NCBI GenBank assembly: GCA_001598975.1
Contig: BBXU01000651.1
Span: 1 to 64,000 of the forward strand
Source: Parachlorella kessleri
Taxonomy: Eukaryota > Chlorophyta > Trebouxiophyceae > Chlorellales > Chlorellaceae
Length of the DNA stretch: 64,000 nt
Direction: 5' to 3'
A program made the translations under genes and the position numbers. Shown piece by piece: positions 46,395-58,629 of this stretch. How positions within the stretch are numbered: the first letter of the stretch is position 1; every line of letters begins with the position of its first letter. A model generated the notes under the pieces. It worked only from the letters and a program-made list of their open reading frames with translations, made no database searches and was not told the origin of the DNA.

Positions 46395-48278
46395 CTAAAG
46401 CACCCTAGCAGGTGCCGGAGGCTGCGTGCTCAATGTGACCGCCAGCAGCACAGCGAGCAGTGCAACCCCAGCTGCCCCCAAGGCAAGGCCTGCCCAGCCC
46501 TGGCCGGCTTCTGGAGCATCGCCATTTCTACCGCCGCCACCATCGGGAGCAGCGCCAGCAGCCCTGGGGGCCACAACCTGCGGCTGCAGCCCAGCGAGTG
46601 CCGGCTGCTGCTGCTGCCCCGTTTGCAGCAACCCAGCTGCCGCTTGTGGCTGTGCTGCTGCTGCAGGCTGTGCCGGCGCCACCGCTAGCTGCTGCTGCTG
46701 CGCTCCCAGCAGCTGCTGCCGCTGCTGTGCTGCCGCCATGCGTTGCTGCTCTTGCTGCACGCAAGGGTTGTGAGAGCAGCGTCGGCAAGGTGGGAGACTG
46801 CGTGCTGTGTAGGCCAGCTGCAGCAAGATTTGTGGGGCGACAAATGGTGGCCACAAGCCAGAGCAGTGCCTGCGCTGTGGGCCGCCCTTCTCCCTCCCCC
46901 CTCCTTCATCTGCTGCACCATCTCTGCCATCTCCCTACTGAACAGCAAATGTACATAAACCAGTTGCTGGGCAGTCTGCCTGACCTTGCCGCGGTACAAG
47001 GTGGTTCTCACGGCTGAAGACTTGCCTGCTCCTCAAACTGCTGCACCAGCTCCGGGAAAAGCTTTCTGAAGGTTGGGTTGCGAGTGTTGAAGGCCAGCGA
47101 CTCTCGAGCATACTTCTCTTTCTCTGGCTTGGTGCTGCTGATGGCACCTGGGGCCGGAGAAAAGCAGAAAATAAAAGTTCAGCTGCACGTGCTCTTCCAG
47201 TGGCCTTAGCTTGTTCGGGGAGAGAACTACTGGATCAGAGCTCAGGCAAGCCCCAGAGCATAACTGCATGGCCCCTGTCACCACAGTTCAGCGTCACCTT
47301 TGTTCGCACGACCACCCACCCTAAATAAAAGCAGGCGTGTCGGGAGTCACAAACTGATTTTATGGCCCAACACATTTGGCCTAGCCCTAAAGGCAGCTTT
47401 TCCCTAGGGTGTTGGGATGCCTTGTGATCCCCAGCTCGGTTAAATGAGCTTCCCAGCCGATCTGCCCCACAGCTACTTAGCGAACCCGGTGGGATCACAG
47501 ATTAGCTCAGCCTACAGAAGCATTCCTGAATACTGCGCAGGCGGAACCGCATCATGCTCACCTGTGGTGTGCCCTGTCTCATGCATGAAGGAGTAGAGTC
47601 CCGTCAGAATGGTGGACACACTCCACATGGGGTTCCAGCTCTCTGGGTGGAAGTCGGTCATTGATAAGCACAGCCGTGTGTTGGTTGCAAACCTGGGGCA
47701 AATTCCAAGCAAGCCGTTTAGGCATGAGGTGCAGCTTAAACCTCATGCTAGATACCACCCCAAGTCACAAAGCAGACTACAGGAGCAGCCACATTGCACA
47801 CCCCACATGCCGTCTGGCTGATGTGGGGTGTGCCACTGCAGTACATTTTCACCGCAGTGCCACAGAGCATCGCTGCATCCAGCCCTGGTCAGTACATTTA
47901 CACCAACCCCTCCTCTGTAAAATGTGCATCCAACAACAAACACCTGGCGCTCACCGGCCGTTGGGGGTGATCATTTGTATGCTGGGCGGCTTGTACGGGT
48001 ACTGTGTGGGGAAGGTGACCTTCCCATGGTAAAGACCACCTGCATATTCGCTGTCGGGCTGTCCCTCCAGCACAAAGTGCCACTCGAGGATATTGGAAGG
48101 AGAGGGGTGGGCTTTGATGCCTGGCACCGGCTCCTGCACAGACAAGGAGGGTGCAGGCAGGCTGGGGCGAGGTTCTGCCCAGCTCGTGGACACGTCTCAA
48201 TATGCATATGAAGAATACCTTGACTATGGCTTTGTATTCCTTTTGCAACCTTGTCAAGGCTGCCTTGCTTGCGGCCAT
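46395..48278 (-). CDS. UBE2J2: ubiquitin-conjugating enzyme E2 J2-like, tail-anchored (ERAD)
   Basis: Five exons: 48278-48219, 48133-47955, 47692-47562, 47147-47026, 46754-46395; 283 residues. The UBC fold starts [20 protein letters not shown] and continues with [20 protein letters not shown] and [20 protein letters not shown]. The active-site Cys is at about residue 88 in [18 protein letters not shown], the TRxCLSxxDxHPxxWNP signature of the J group (yeast Ubc6, human UBE2J2, plant UBC32-34). After the catalytic domain comes a long Gln/Ala-rich linker and a C-terminal hydrophobic helix ([20 protein letters not shown]), so the enzyme should be tail-anchored in the ER with its active site in the cytosol. 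It would hand ubiquitin to membrane ligases in ER-associated degradation. Intron 4 uses a GC donor (GAGCAG/GCAAGT). Intron 3 carries the dispersed repeat also found in PAG1. The stop is TAG. Confidence 0.94.
47231..47345 (-). repeat. dispersed intronic repeat, copy 2 (UBE2J2 intron 3)
   Basis: On the minus strand this stretch reads CTGCTTTTATTTAGGGTG, then GAACTGTGGTGACAGGGGC, and ends GGGGCTTGCCTGAG. It aligns over about 100 bp with the PAG1 intron 9 copy at 5617-5725. It has the sense orientation of its host gene, as does the other copy. Confidence 0.8.
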
Positions 48279-48567
48279 AAGTGCGAGTTGCTAGGATGCT
48301 GGAAAGCCAAGATCAGGCAGAGAAGACTTGCATACTTTTACAGGTCCCCCTTGACTCTAGAAACGAACCTATGTCGAACTGCCAAGGTGGCACGGCAGGC
48401 CTGGCACGCTGATTTTGCGCTCTTGCTCCAAAACAGCAAAGCTGCAAATGCTCCCAGTACATTTCATGGAACTCATTTACCAAGAACTTCATTCACTGTG
48501 AAACCTGGCGTGTACCTAGTCGCCTAGCCTGCATGCCTTGACACAACTACGCACCTGAAGCCCACAG
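48279..48567. promoter_or_regulatory. divergent promoter region, UBE2J2-like / ABCD4-like
   Basis: 289 bp between the E2 start codon and the proposed first exon of the ABC transporter. If that first exon is wrong, the region extends to 48769. Confidence 0.4.
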
Positions 48568-51500
48568 ATGGATCGCCATACAGTGGTAACCTATGAAAAC
48601 TGATCGACCTTTCCCTCTGAGATGCTGATCATAGCAGCAGGACCAGGCCTTACCACACTGATGGCTCCCCAGGTAGGTGACAGGTTTTAAGTGCCGCTCA
48701 GCAACAAGGGGACTGTGGCTTTCTTTGCTCCCCTTTGATGAGCATATACCCAGCACTGACTGACTGCAGGGTCGGCAGGCAAGGTCAAGTGTGGGCAAGC
48801 CCTGCCAGGTGGACTTGCGCTTCCGCCGCCGCTTCCTTGCACTGCTGGGGCTGCTGCGCCCCTACCCAGCGCTCTTCTTGGCGGCCCTGTCCATCCTGGA
48901 GTCCGTGGCTGTGGCAGAGGGTAGGCTTTGGGATGACAGTGGGATGAGGGACTGCTTCAAGCAACTGTGCCACTGGTCTGCCCTTACCATGGTCCCATCC
49001 TGTGGTTCTTCTGCTCACACAGCCTATGTCAGCAGCTCGCCATTTCCGGCAGCAGCACAGCCTTAAGAGGCCTGCCTCTTCCACTCTGTGACTTGAAGCC
49101 ATGCAGAACAACGCATCACCATGCCCTCCTCTGACTGCAGTGGGCAAGGTCGCTGGCTCCTTCTACCGCATTGTGGTTGATGACCAGCCTGCCCAGCTGG
49201 CAGGGACCATGCTGCATGCAGCGCTGCTGTATGGTGCCTGCTGCGCCATTTACGCGGTCAGCACGTGGCTCAGTCAAAGCCTGGCAGTGAGGTGAGCACC
49301 GGCTGGATCCCAAGGATGAGGAGGGCTGCTTGCTCTTTCGTTTTTACATATGACTGGCTAGCGTACCTGGGGGAGGCATGCCCTACTCCCGCACAAGTCG
49401 GTTGCCCTGGCAGCCATGCTTGCTGGGTGTCATTCGCTGTCGTGTGTACAGGGCTAACCCTGTCCCTCAGTCGATCTGCCCTGGTTGCTCATTTAGTACC
49501 GGTCGTGGCAGGACAGCTCTTCTGGCCTTGCAAGGAAGGTGGCATTCCCTGTGTTCGGCGGTGCAAATGCGGACTAGGCACAGAAACAGTTGTTGTCAGT
49601 ACGTGCGTGTGTTGTGTTGTGCAGCAGCTTGAAGGCTAGGCGTCCCTCAGTTTCCATGATGCAGGTGGCGAGAGCGGCTGACATGCCACCTGCAGACCTT
49701 GTACTGCAGCAAGAGCGCCTTCTACCACTTGCAGCAGCAGGTGGACAACCCCGACCAGCGCATCGCTTTTGGTGAGCAAGGAAAACCACATTTGACATGA
49801 TGCTGCGTTCCCACTCCGGAGCGATGAGCCACGGGCTCTGGTTGACCGGCTTGGCTGCAGCCGTCTGACCTTGCGATGCGCAGGATACATGCCCCATGTC
49901 ACCTGGGGTTTACATTGAGCGTTTGTAGGACCTGATCTGCTTGGCCTGGCTCTTGACATCCTACACCCCCCTGTGGCCCTACCACCTCGTTCCCTGCAGA
50001 CGCGGCAGCGCTGTGCGACAGCATGGGCTCCGTAGTCAAGGTGGCTCTGGCTGCTCCCTTCAAGGTTGCCTACTACGGCTGGCTGACGGAGGGCTACATC
50101 GGGTGGAGGGGCCTGCTGGCCGTGTTTGGCTTCTTCTGGATGGGGGCTGGGCTCCAACGGTAGGGCGCGGGAGGAGGCGCGGGTCAGGCGTGTGCCAAGA
50201 TTCTGTGGGGTTGTGGGTAGGGCGGCAGGTGGTGTGCACAAGGGGGAGGGCAGATTGTGAACCGTAGTGACTGGGCTCGATGCAGGCCTGTGGGGTTGTG
50301 CTTGCACCTGGGCTGGGTGGCGGGCAAGGCGTGGAGCACAGACGGCTGCAGGAGCTGCAGGCAAAGGCGTGCTGTGCTGTGCTGCTCTTTCTGCTCTTTC
50401 TCGCCCTTCAGGAGGGCTGTCTTGCCTGATGTGGGGGCCCAGCACTGTCACCAGCTCAGCGCACCTGCAGCCCCTCCCGGTGTCGCGGCACACCTGCGGG
50501 CACCTGGGGGCAAGCTTTGCGTTCTTAGACTCCCTAACGGCAGCCACTAGAAACGGCTTTACACCATTCAACTTGCCGGTCCTATGTGGCTCACCGCCCA
50601 GCTGCTGGCACTCGCTGCCGTCACCCACTCCCCGGTCCTGTGCTGCTGCCTGCACAGGCTGGTGATGGCGCCCGTGGCGCGGGCAGTGTGGCGGCAGGAG
50701 GCGCGAGAGGGGGACCTCCGCTTTGCCCACCTGCGCCTGCGCGAGTTTGCTGCGGAGGCCGCGCAGTACGGGGCCGGCACCGCGGAGGGGCAGCACCTGT
50801 CAGAGGCGCTGCAAGCCGCAGTTGAGAACCAGGTGTGGCGCCGACATGCACTGCCTTGCCCACGAACCAGCAGCATGGGGGAGATTCAAGTCGTGATGTA
50901 CATTGCCAGTAACCCTTACAGAAGCCTTTGCCGGCTTGGGTGAGGTGCGCTATGGAATGAATGTTACACCTGCCGGTGCTGACTGCACGTGCCTGCTGCC
51001 TTGCGCCGCTCACAGCGACGGCTGGTGTGGTGGAGGGTGGGGCTGGCTGCCACCACCCGCGGCATCGACTACTGCGGAGCCCTGCTGAACTACATGCTGG
51101 TGGCTGCGGCAGTCTTTGCAGGTAATGGTGGGTGTGGGCGCAGGGACTTGAGTGCTGCGTGTTGCTAGGGCGCTGGCCCCTCACAGCAGTGCACGCCCTG
51201 TGGTCTCCCTCCACAGTTGCTGGTAGCAGCATGGGTAGCAGCAAGGCCTTGCAGGCCTGTTGATGCACAAGGGAGCTGGGGGACTGCACCAGTGGACGCG
51301 GCCTAGGTAGCTTTACCCTCCCAGCTTGCTCGGGCCCCGAGCCCGGCCCCTTTCTTGGGAATGCAAGTGTCAGGAGGGTGGCAGCGGCTACTCCGAGCTG
51401 CCAGAGCTTGAATCAAGCGCAGACATGAGGGTTGGGAGGCACACACTTGCGAGCACTCGACCCCGACCCCTTGCTGCACAGCAGGCATGGCGGGCGGCGG

Positions 51501-54500
51501 CGACAGCGGCGCGCTGGCGCAGTGGGTCTCCAACGCATCCTTCGCCACTCTCATGCTCATCTACTCCTTCACAGAGCTGCTGGACCTTTCCCAGCAGCTG
51601 TCAAGCATGGCAGGTAAGCAGCGGCGCTGTGCATGCTGGCCTGTCTGAACGGCCACCTGGCCTGGGCTGGCCCCCATCCTGGGCCTGTTCCCGGTGCACC
51701 TGTAGTTGGCACGTAGAATAGGAGTATTGCACGATGGAGGCAGCGCAATTGCACGGTGGGGGGGGTCCCTAGTCGGTGAGGGGCTATGGCAGGCTACTCC
51801 AGTGGCGTGTTGCCGTCCTCGACCTTGTGACCTAAGTCGGCACCATGGTTGTTTGTATAGGGTAGGGTTGCCTTGTGTGGACAGTGAAGGTACCACTGGT
51901 ATCTGATTCATTTACTTGCTCGCTGAGGTGTCCACCTTGGGCGGACTCCCTTGGACTTAGGCAATGCCACCTTAGCGCACCCGCGTGTTGCAGGTCTCAC
52001 TGCCCGTGTTGGTCAGCTGCTGGAAGCCGTGGCATGCATGGAGGGCACCACGACCACGGATATAGCTGCGCAGACGGGTTGCCATGGCGGGGGCAACCCG
52101 CAGCGCCGCACCGGCAGTACCGGATGCAGCCACATTGAACCATTAGGGACTAAGGCAGCTGGGGTCCCCTCAGTGGCCCAGCAGGGCGGGTGCCCCAAGC
52201 AACACCGCGACAGGGGTACGCAGCAGCAGGGAACTGGCAGGCGCTGGCGCTCTGGCTGGTGGACCTGGGCCGGCAGCGGGCGGCAGCGGGGACAGGAGGG
52301 GTACCAGCACTTGGCGGGGGAGCCCCCAGGCATGGGTCACAGGCTGGAGGCCCAGCCATCAGCTGACGGGGAGGAGCTGCGCCCTTCAGGTGCCCACGCC
52401 CGCACTGCGCTCCTGCTGCTGCTGCTGCTGCTGCCGCTCCTGGTGCTGTCTGCTCCTGCCGGGGGATCTGCTCACTGCTGCTGCGTGTGCTAGGGGCTGG
52501 CCTCTGCTGCTGCGTGCCTTTCTCCCGGCGCGGCTGCTGCTGTGCAATGGTCCGTTCGCATCCTTGAGAATTGACTGCGCTCCTACACACACTCCCAATG
52601 TATTTACCGAATTCTAGTTTTGGATGGCACTCGGACACTGCCCTTTATCCCCCGCTGATGGAGTGCCAGCTGTCATCGCCACACGAGTGCCATGATGTGT
52701 CATGCTTGACAGAAGGCTGTGTTGGTGCCTGTACAGTGCTGGCCCAGCTTCTGGATGGCCCCACCAGCCTGCCAGGCGCCCTGCCAGATGGTTCCACCTT
52801 GGAGTTCTCCATTCACCAGCTCAGCAGGGCGTTACAGCACGACTTGGCAGCCATCTTCCCGGGAGAGGCCCGCCTGCGGCCACAGCCGACCCCGCAACTA
52901 GAACACAGGCAGGATCAGCGGGAGCAGCAGCAGCAGCAGGCAGTTCATGCCGTGCACCCGGCAGAGCACACTGCATCTGCTTGCCAGGATAGGTTGCATG
53001 CACCTGAGCAGCAGAGCAGAGAAGTGGAGGAGGCGGGGGAAGGCTGCTTTGGCCGTGTCCTGGCATGCCTGACCTTCCAGTTTGCGGAGGGCCAAGTCAG
53101 CCTGGCACCAGACAGCAGCGCTGCCACGCTCGACAAGGTGAGCTTTCCTGGGAACAGTTGCGCTGTGGTGGTTGTGGGTCGACAGTGTGTCCTGGATATT
53201 AGGCTGCTCCTTCGTAAGGGGGGAGGGATCCTGGGTGATATCGTAAGTGTTGCGGTACACTCTGCGACCACATTAACTTAGTCTCACGAGATGGGGGGGG
53301 GGGGGATGCGAGGCAAGTTGGCTGGTCCTGGTTAGCGCAGTGAAACTCGCAGTTGCAAGGCCTAAGCCAGTGTGCAGCGTGCCTGCTGGTTGCCTCCATG
53401 ACTTGGGGGCTTCAAGTGCACTGTTGCCACATCAGCTGCACTACTACATCATCAGAATGTGCCACGGACACCATCAACACAGGCTGCGAGATGAGCCCTG
53501 GTTGGCGTGCCTCCCCCCCTCCCGCATGCAGGCTGCCCACGAGATGGACCGCATGCTGGACAACTTCCTAAGATGGGAGCGCGCCGTGCGTGCCGGGCTG
53601 GCGCAGCAGGGACCTTACTGGTGCAACTCCATCGACCCCCGCAGGCAAGGACAGCATTCACACACCAGGCAGGCACTGCAGCGAGGTAGGGAGTCTAGAG
53701 GATACAAGGCATGCAAGTTGCATCTGTACTCAGCCGCTTGCAGCACACCGACGACCGTGAGGGTCGCTGCTGTGCTGTGCTTTGCTGTGGCGTAATTCAC
53801 AGGGTGCTGCTTGCGCTCAGGCCTCCCACAACCGTGCTTGCCTTCACAGCTTTCCTGTCCAAAGACATGTAGACCCCATTGCTTGGGCTCCCTTTCTTGC
53901 CTCACTGAGCTCTGCCTGAAGGGCCAGGTGTCTTACATCATGACCAACCTACTCTCCTCCCTCTCCCCCTTCATCATAAGATTTCTTATTCAGCGTGGCA
54001 GGAAATGCGATGAGAGAGAAGGTATGGGTATACTGGGCTGACAGGGTTTTTTGTTGTTGCCGTGTGCCTGCAGCGGCATGGCCCTGCATGGCCCGCAGGG
54101 TGCCCGGTGGAGTGAGGTGGCTGCCGCCCACACGCTCCTTGGGTACGAGAGGAGGGATGCCGACATCTGCCCACTGGTGCTCCACCCTGCACATGGTGAG
54201 CATAGGTCAAGGCCGGGCACCCCTGAGGAAACCTTTCATACTGCGTTGGGCCTGTGGGTCGGGTCCTCCCGTGGTGGATACTTTGCGCTCGCCTGCTGAC
54301 TGGGTAGGCGCCTGGCTGGCATGATTCAGCCAACCTGGCTACTGTGCAGTGCTCCTTCCGCCCCTCACCCAGGTCGAGGAATCTGTGCTAGGCAGTCTTA
54401 AAAGTCTTGCTCGATGGCATGTGGTGCTCCACAGCTCAGGTGGACAGTATCTGTGAGAGCTTAGTGCATCTATTGATGTTCATCACTTCTTGCCCTGCTC

Positions 54501-56068
54501 GTTCCAGGGACATCCGCCTACCCGGTGACCCTCTTCACCACCGCGCCGTTGACGGCGCTGCAAGCCGCCATTGCAGCTGCCTGCTGCCCCACCACCACCT
54601 CGTCTCCTCCTGGGAGCCTCTGCCCCGCCCTTGGTGCACCCCGCGCCACAGGGCTCCCTTTGCCGGCTGCCATTGGGGCAGCTGCATGCCCTCCCAGCCA
54701 GCAGCCAGGCCCTGAAGTACGACCACCATTACCAGGGCCCCCTCCATCAGCTCTTTCCCTCCTCCCGCCCTCGGCATCGCCTGCTCAAGCATTGCAGCCG
54801 ACGTGCTGGTCGCAGCAGCCCCAGCAGCAGCAGGCAGTGCTGCAGCTGTGTGAGGTCACCCTACGGTGCCCGGACGGCGCCCTGGCAGTTCAGCGCCTTT
54901 CTCTGGCGCTGGCGCCAGGTCAGCATCTGCTCATCAGCGGCCCCAACGGGTGCGGCAAGTCCACGCTGCTGCGCGCGCTGTGCGGCCTGCACCCGCTGGA
55001 AGCTGGCTGGGCCAAGGCTGGCCAAGCGCTGCTGGCAGCAGTGCCGTCAGCAGCGCCTCTAGCTACACCTCAGTACCCAGCAGCAGCAGATGAACCCGGA
55101 CCGGTCCGCATGTCGCAGACCTCCCTTCCGATTGGAAGTTTGGGCGGCGGCGCTGGAACTGCGCTGCCTCAGCCAGCTGCCGCCGATGTCATGGTGGTGC
55201 CGCAGCGGCCGCTGGCGGCGCCAGGCGCAGAGCTGTGGCAGCAGGTCGTGTACCCCGACACGCGCCGCCCGCCAGCGGGGGAGCTCCGACGGCTGCTACA
55301 AGCAGTGGGCCTTGGCTACCTGGAGTTGAGGAATGCTGGCCCTGATGCTAGCACTAGCGCAGCTGCGGCCATGGGAACCGCATACAGCCTGCCAGGGGAT
55401 GGGTCGGCTGCGCCCCGCGCTAAGAGCGCTGCGGCACCATGGGGCGACATGCTGTCGCCTGGCGAGCTGCAACGGCTGTCGGTGGCGCGAGTGCTTCACA
55501 GGCAAGTGGGCAAGAGGGCAGCCTTGGCTGGGGTACATAACACACTGCACTGTGCTGACGTCCACAGACAGTCATTGCAGGCTACAGTCGTGCCGAGGAA
55601 GGCATGGCCAGGTAGCTTACACGCTGTGCTCATGTGGCTGGTGGTGAGTGATCCAGGTTTTCATGAAGAGCTAGGAGACTGACACTTGCTCTGCAAATCC
55701 TCTAGCTGCAGCCACAGACATGTAATCAGTTGCCACGCTTGCGCAACAGGCACAGGTCAGCACGAGTATTCTCCCGGCTAGCCCACAAGGGTGTGGATGG
55801 AGCCCATCACTGCTCCCTAGCTCAGTAAGCAGCTGGGCGTGGTGCCTGCAGGCGCCCCGCTGTGGTGTTTCTAGATGAGGTCACGGCCTCAGTCAGCCCC
55901 CATGCAGCTGCCGAGCTGTACGCTGTGCTGCACGATGCGGGCGTCACCTGTGTCAGCGTGGGCCAGGACTGCGAGCACCTGCGGGGGCTGCACACCCACC
56001 ACCTGCGGCTAGGGGTGGCGGGAAGCCCAGCCGGGGAGGGGGGTTGGGAGCTATGCACCCTGCCCTGA
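48568..56068 (+). CDS. ABCD4-like half ABC transporter with a long insertion before the NBD
   Basis: Exons 48770-48920, 49141-49291, 49665-49771, 50000-50159, 50658-50832, 51016-51121, 51485-51613, 51994-52389, 52737-53137, 53532-53644, 54074-54195, 54508-55501, 55852-56068, plus a tentative first exon 48568-48585; ~1079 residues. The order matches human ABCD4 (606 residues): QVDLRFRRRFLALLGLL, YHLQQQVDNPDQRI, APFKVAYYGWL, the ERxEGDxRF-like REGDLRFAHLRLREFAAE, LIYSFTELLDLSQQLSSMAG, then Walker A GPNGCGKST (~821), Q-loop VPQRP, signature LSPGELQRLS (~991), Walker B AVVFLDE (~1012) and a GGWELCTLP end. ABCD4 exports cobalamin from lysosomes; a related plant protein sits in plastids. Roughly 450 residues of low-complexity and unfamiliar sequence separate TMD and NBD. 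The H-loop His is Gln (SVGQ, ~1046). Introns 11 and 13 of the 13 use GC donors. Confidence 0.8.
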
Positions 56069-56190
56069 GTAATTGGGAGAAGTTAGGTGAAGCTGGCAGG
56101 CCCGTTAGGCTGTTGGACTTGCCGTCGATGGCCGCACATTTTGAGCAGGTGGCGTTGGCGGCAGGTAGTGCGAACAGAGGGAAAGGTAGC

Positions 56191-56195
56191 TGTAA
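56191..56195 (+). terminator. candidate poly(A) signal TGTAA of the ABCD4-like gene
   Basis: TGTAA lies 123 nt after the stop codon. Confidence 0.4.
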
Positions 56196-56872
56196 GCTGA
56201 ACACAACATTTGCTAGCAGGTTTTTACTTATAGTTATCGGATGATAGTGAGTGCAGGTGGCGGCAACAACAAGCTGGGCCGCCGTCCCATGGCCCTCCCT
56301 AGAACATATCAGCAAGCTGGGCAGTCCCTCTTTTGTCAGCACGTGGGTCACGCACAGCTGCCCGCTCGACACGCTAGTACTTATGGACGGGTCATTGCGC
56401 CATGTGCCTGGCTAGACTGGGAGTACCTCCGGTTTGAGTTGTGACGGCGCAGTCCGCCGCCAGACCAGATGTGTGACAGTAAGCACGTCTGTAGGCAGAC
56501 TCTGTGCTATGAAGCACAGGATAAGATAGCAAAGTTACACTGCAACCAACTTCGCCAGGTGCAAGCGTTGGAATTCAGTGATGGGGCCCGCATAGCCGAC
56601 CGGGCCATCAGCGCATATATAACCTTTCTTATATGTTTGGTTCTCTTCATCTGACCAGACCCCATTAGGAGCGCAGGAGGGGCAAGATCCGCCGCAGTTC
56701 ACCGAAAAAGTGCAGGCAGCCGACGTCAGCAGTGTCATCGCGGATGAATAAACCCAAGATGGGGAGGTAAGATGATCTTTGAATTAGCAAAGCAGGCCAG
56801 GTTAAAACTCAGTGTCGAGTCGCACGCCAAGACCAACAGTTACCGGCCTACCTGTTGCCTAAACCCACCATC
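56196..56872. promoter_or_regulatory. promoter and leader of the first GFY gene
   Basis: A TATA-like TATATAA lies at 56616-56622, about 250 bp before the ATG at 56873. No other motif was recognised. Short frames here appear non-coding. Confidence 0.4.
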
Positions 56873-58629
56873 ATGGCAACCTCTGACGCCCAGCGCCTTG
56901 AAAGGGCTATCCAGCTCCTCGATGCACGCTTGGCAAAGTCGGACCTCTTCAATGATGGCACCGTGAAGGTTGTGCCGGCAACTTCAAACGTCGGTGAGTC
57001 ACCGTCACCCTGCCATCTAGTCGAACCTGTGCTGAGGGTCCTTTCCTGCCCCAAACCGCGGTATGTGCTCTCGAACATCGCTTGTTTGCGTTCCGCAGGT
57101 CCTCTGGGTCTCTTTGGCTTCGCGCTCACAACCGCTCTTCTGCAAGTGAGTGCAACATCCCTCTGCTGGATAAGCTGCAACTGCAGCACAGGGTGGCGTA
57201 TGCAGTGTTCAGCCTAGCATGCTCCCTGGCTAGGAGACAGAGAAGAGGGCACAGCTGTTTTCTGTGTTTGTCAGAAGTCCCTGCGGCCTGACACAAGTCC
57301 CTGGTGTCACTGCAGGGCCAGTACACGACAGTGGCCGATGGCCCCACCGGTGTTGGCGGCCTGGTTATGGGCTACGGCATGTTCTACGGCGGGCTGGCGC
57401 AGCTGATTGCCGGCATCCTGGAGTACCAGCGCAAGAACACCTTTGGTACCGTTGCTTTCTCCTCCTATGGCGCCTTCTGGATGGGCCTGTCCTACTTTAA
57501 CACCGTGAGGACTGTGGTTAACGGCATCACCCCCCAGATTGCCTCAACCACTGCCGACGGCCTGGTCACCTACAAGGCCCCTGTTGCCGCACCAGTGTCT
57601 GGAGAGCGGACTATGGTGAGCTTTGCATCTGCCTGATCAAATGCCACTTCACTTGCAGCTGCCCATGCCCTGCTTTCGGGCAGGCTGGTTATTGCAGCTT
57701 GACCCCGTGCCTCTGTTGCTATGTTGGGCCTTTCTGCAGCCACAACTAGTGTGCGTTGGCGGCCTGGGGAGCCCCTATAACTCTTAACCCCCTTCACCAA
57801 ATCTCCCACTTCCCCCGCCTGTGTGCAGCTGATTCTGTGGGGTATTGTCACCTTCCTGTTCTGGCTTTGCACCTTCTCCATGAACCTGGTCACCTCCGCC
57901 CTCTTCATGTGAGTATCGTGCCGCACTGGCAGCTCTGCTTTAATGCTGTTGCCATGTGACATGCGCCCCGCCTCTTGCTGGCCGATGCTTGCTGCGCGGT
58001 GCCTAGCTGTGGGCTTAGACCCGTAGGCAGGCCTGTATCGCTCTGCTGATTGTGCCTCTCCAGAAGGTCCCCCGTGGAGTGGGGCCTGGCCTCATATCTG
58101 CTGCTCTCCTGCTCGCAGCTCCCTGGCCCTGCTGTTCTGGTTCCTTGCCGGCGGCCAGCCCCAGTCCACCCACATGAACTGGATGAAGTTCACCGGCGCC
58201 TGGGGCTGGTGGGTCGCGTTCCTGGCCTTCTACGACGGCGCGGCTGCCCTGATGAAGGAGGTGTACGGCAAGGTGAGAGTTTGGAAACCGCTGCATTGGG
58301 TCCCCTACTGCAGAATGCTCACTACCTATGGAATGATCGCGTGTCGCACCAGCCTGTGCTTGTGCCGGTGTTGTTTGCCTGGTGCACGGCAACCCTTGCT
58401 GCAGCAAACTGTTGAGCACCTTTGTTGACTACTACTTGGTGTGGTAGACAACATCCTGCCTCGTCACAGCATGTCTCACCCGTCCGGACATCACCAACCC
58501 AGCTTTATTCTTTACCTGCAGCAAATTCTGCCTGTCTTCCCCTTCAAGCCCATCAACCGTGTGTCTGGCGGCAACTTTGGCACCCAGCGCCGGATTGACA
58601 CCCAGGACCTGGAGGAGGCCAAGCAGTGA
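56873..58629 (+). CDS. GFY: GPR1/FUN34/YaaH acetate transporter, copy A
   Basis: Six exons: 56873-56993, 57099-57145, 57316-57615, 57829-57908, 58119-58272, 58522-58629; 269 residues. After a helical cytosolic start ([20 protein letters not shown]) comes the family signature as [17 protein letters not shown] (SatP/Ato1: NPAPLGLxGF). [20 protein letters not shown] and [17 protein letters not shown] follow, almost as in E. coli SatP. Three more hydrophobic helices lie in [32 protein letters not shown] and [20 protein letters not shown], giving six in all, and the tail is [13 protein letters not shown]. The family moves acetate or other short monocarboxylates; Chlamydomonas GFY proteins are linked to acetate assimilation. 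The signature NPAP reads NVGP here. Copy B lies 1.05 kb downstream in the same direction. Confidence 0.93.

Noticed and set aside
50010..50796. Long minus-strand open frame (386 codons) at 49636-50796
   Set aside because: It is antisense to well-supported ABC transporter exons and their introns, and its translation is Pro/Arg/Ala-rich shadow sequence.
53286..53308. Long G run as a functional quadruplex
   Set aside because: A single G tract inside an intron of the ABC gene, like those at 4150 and 23571, lacks the spaced four-tract pattern and may be variable in length.
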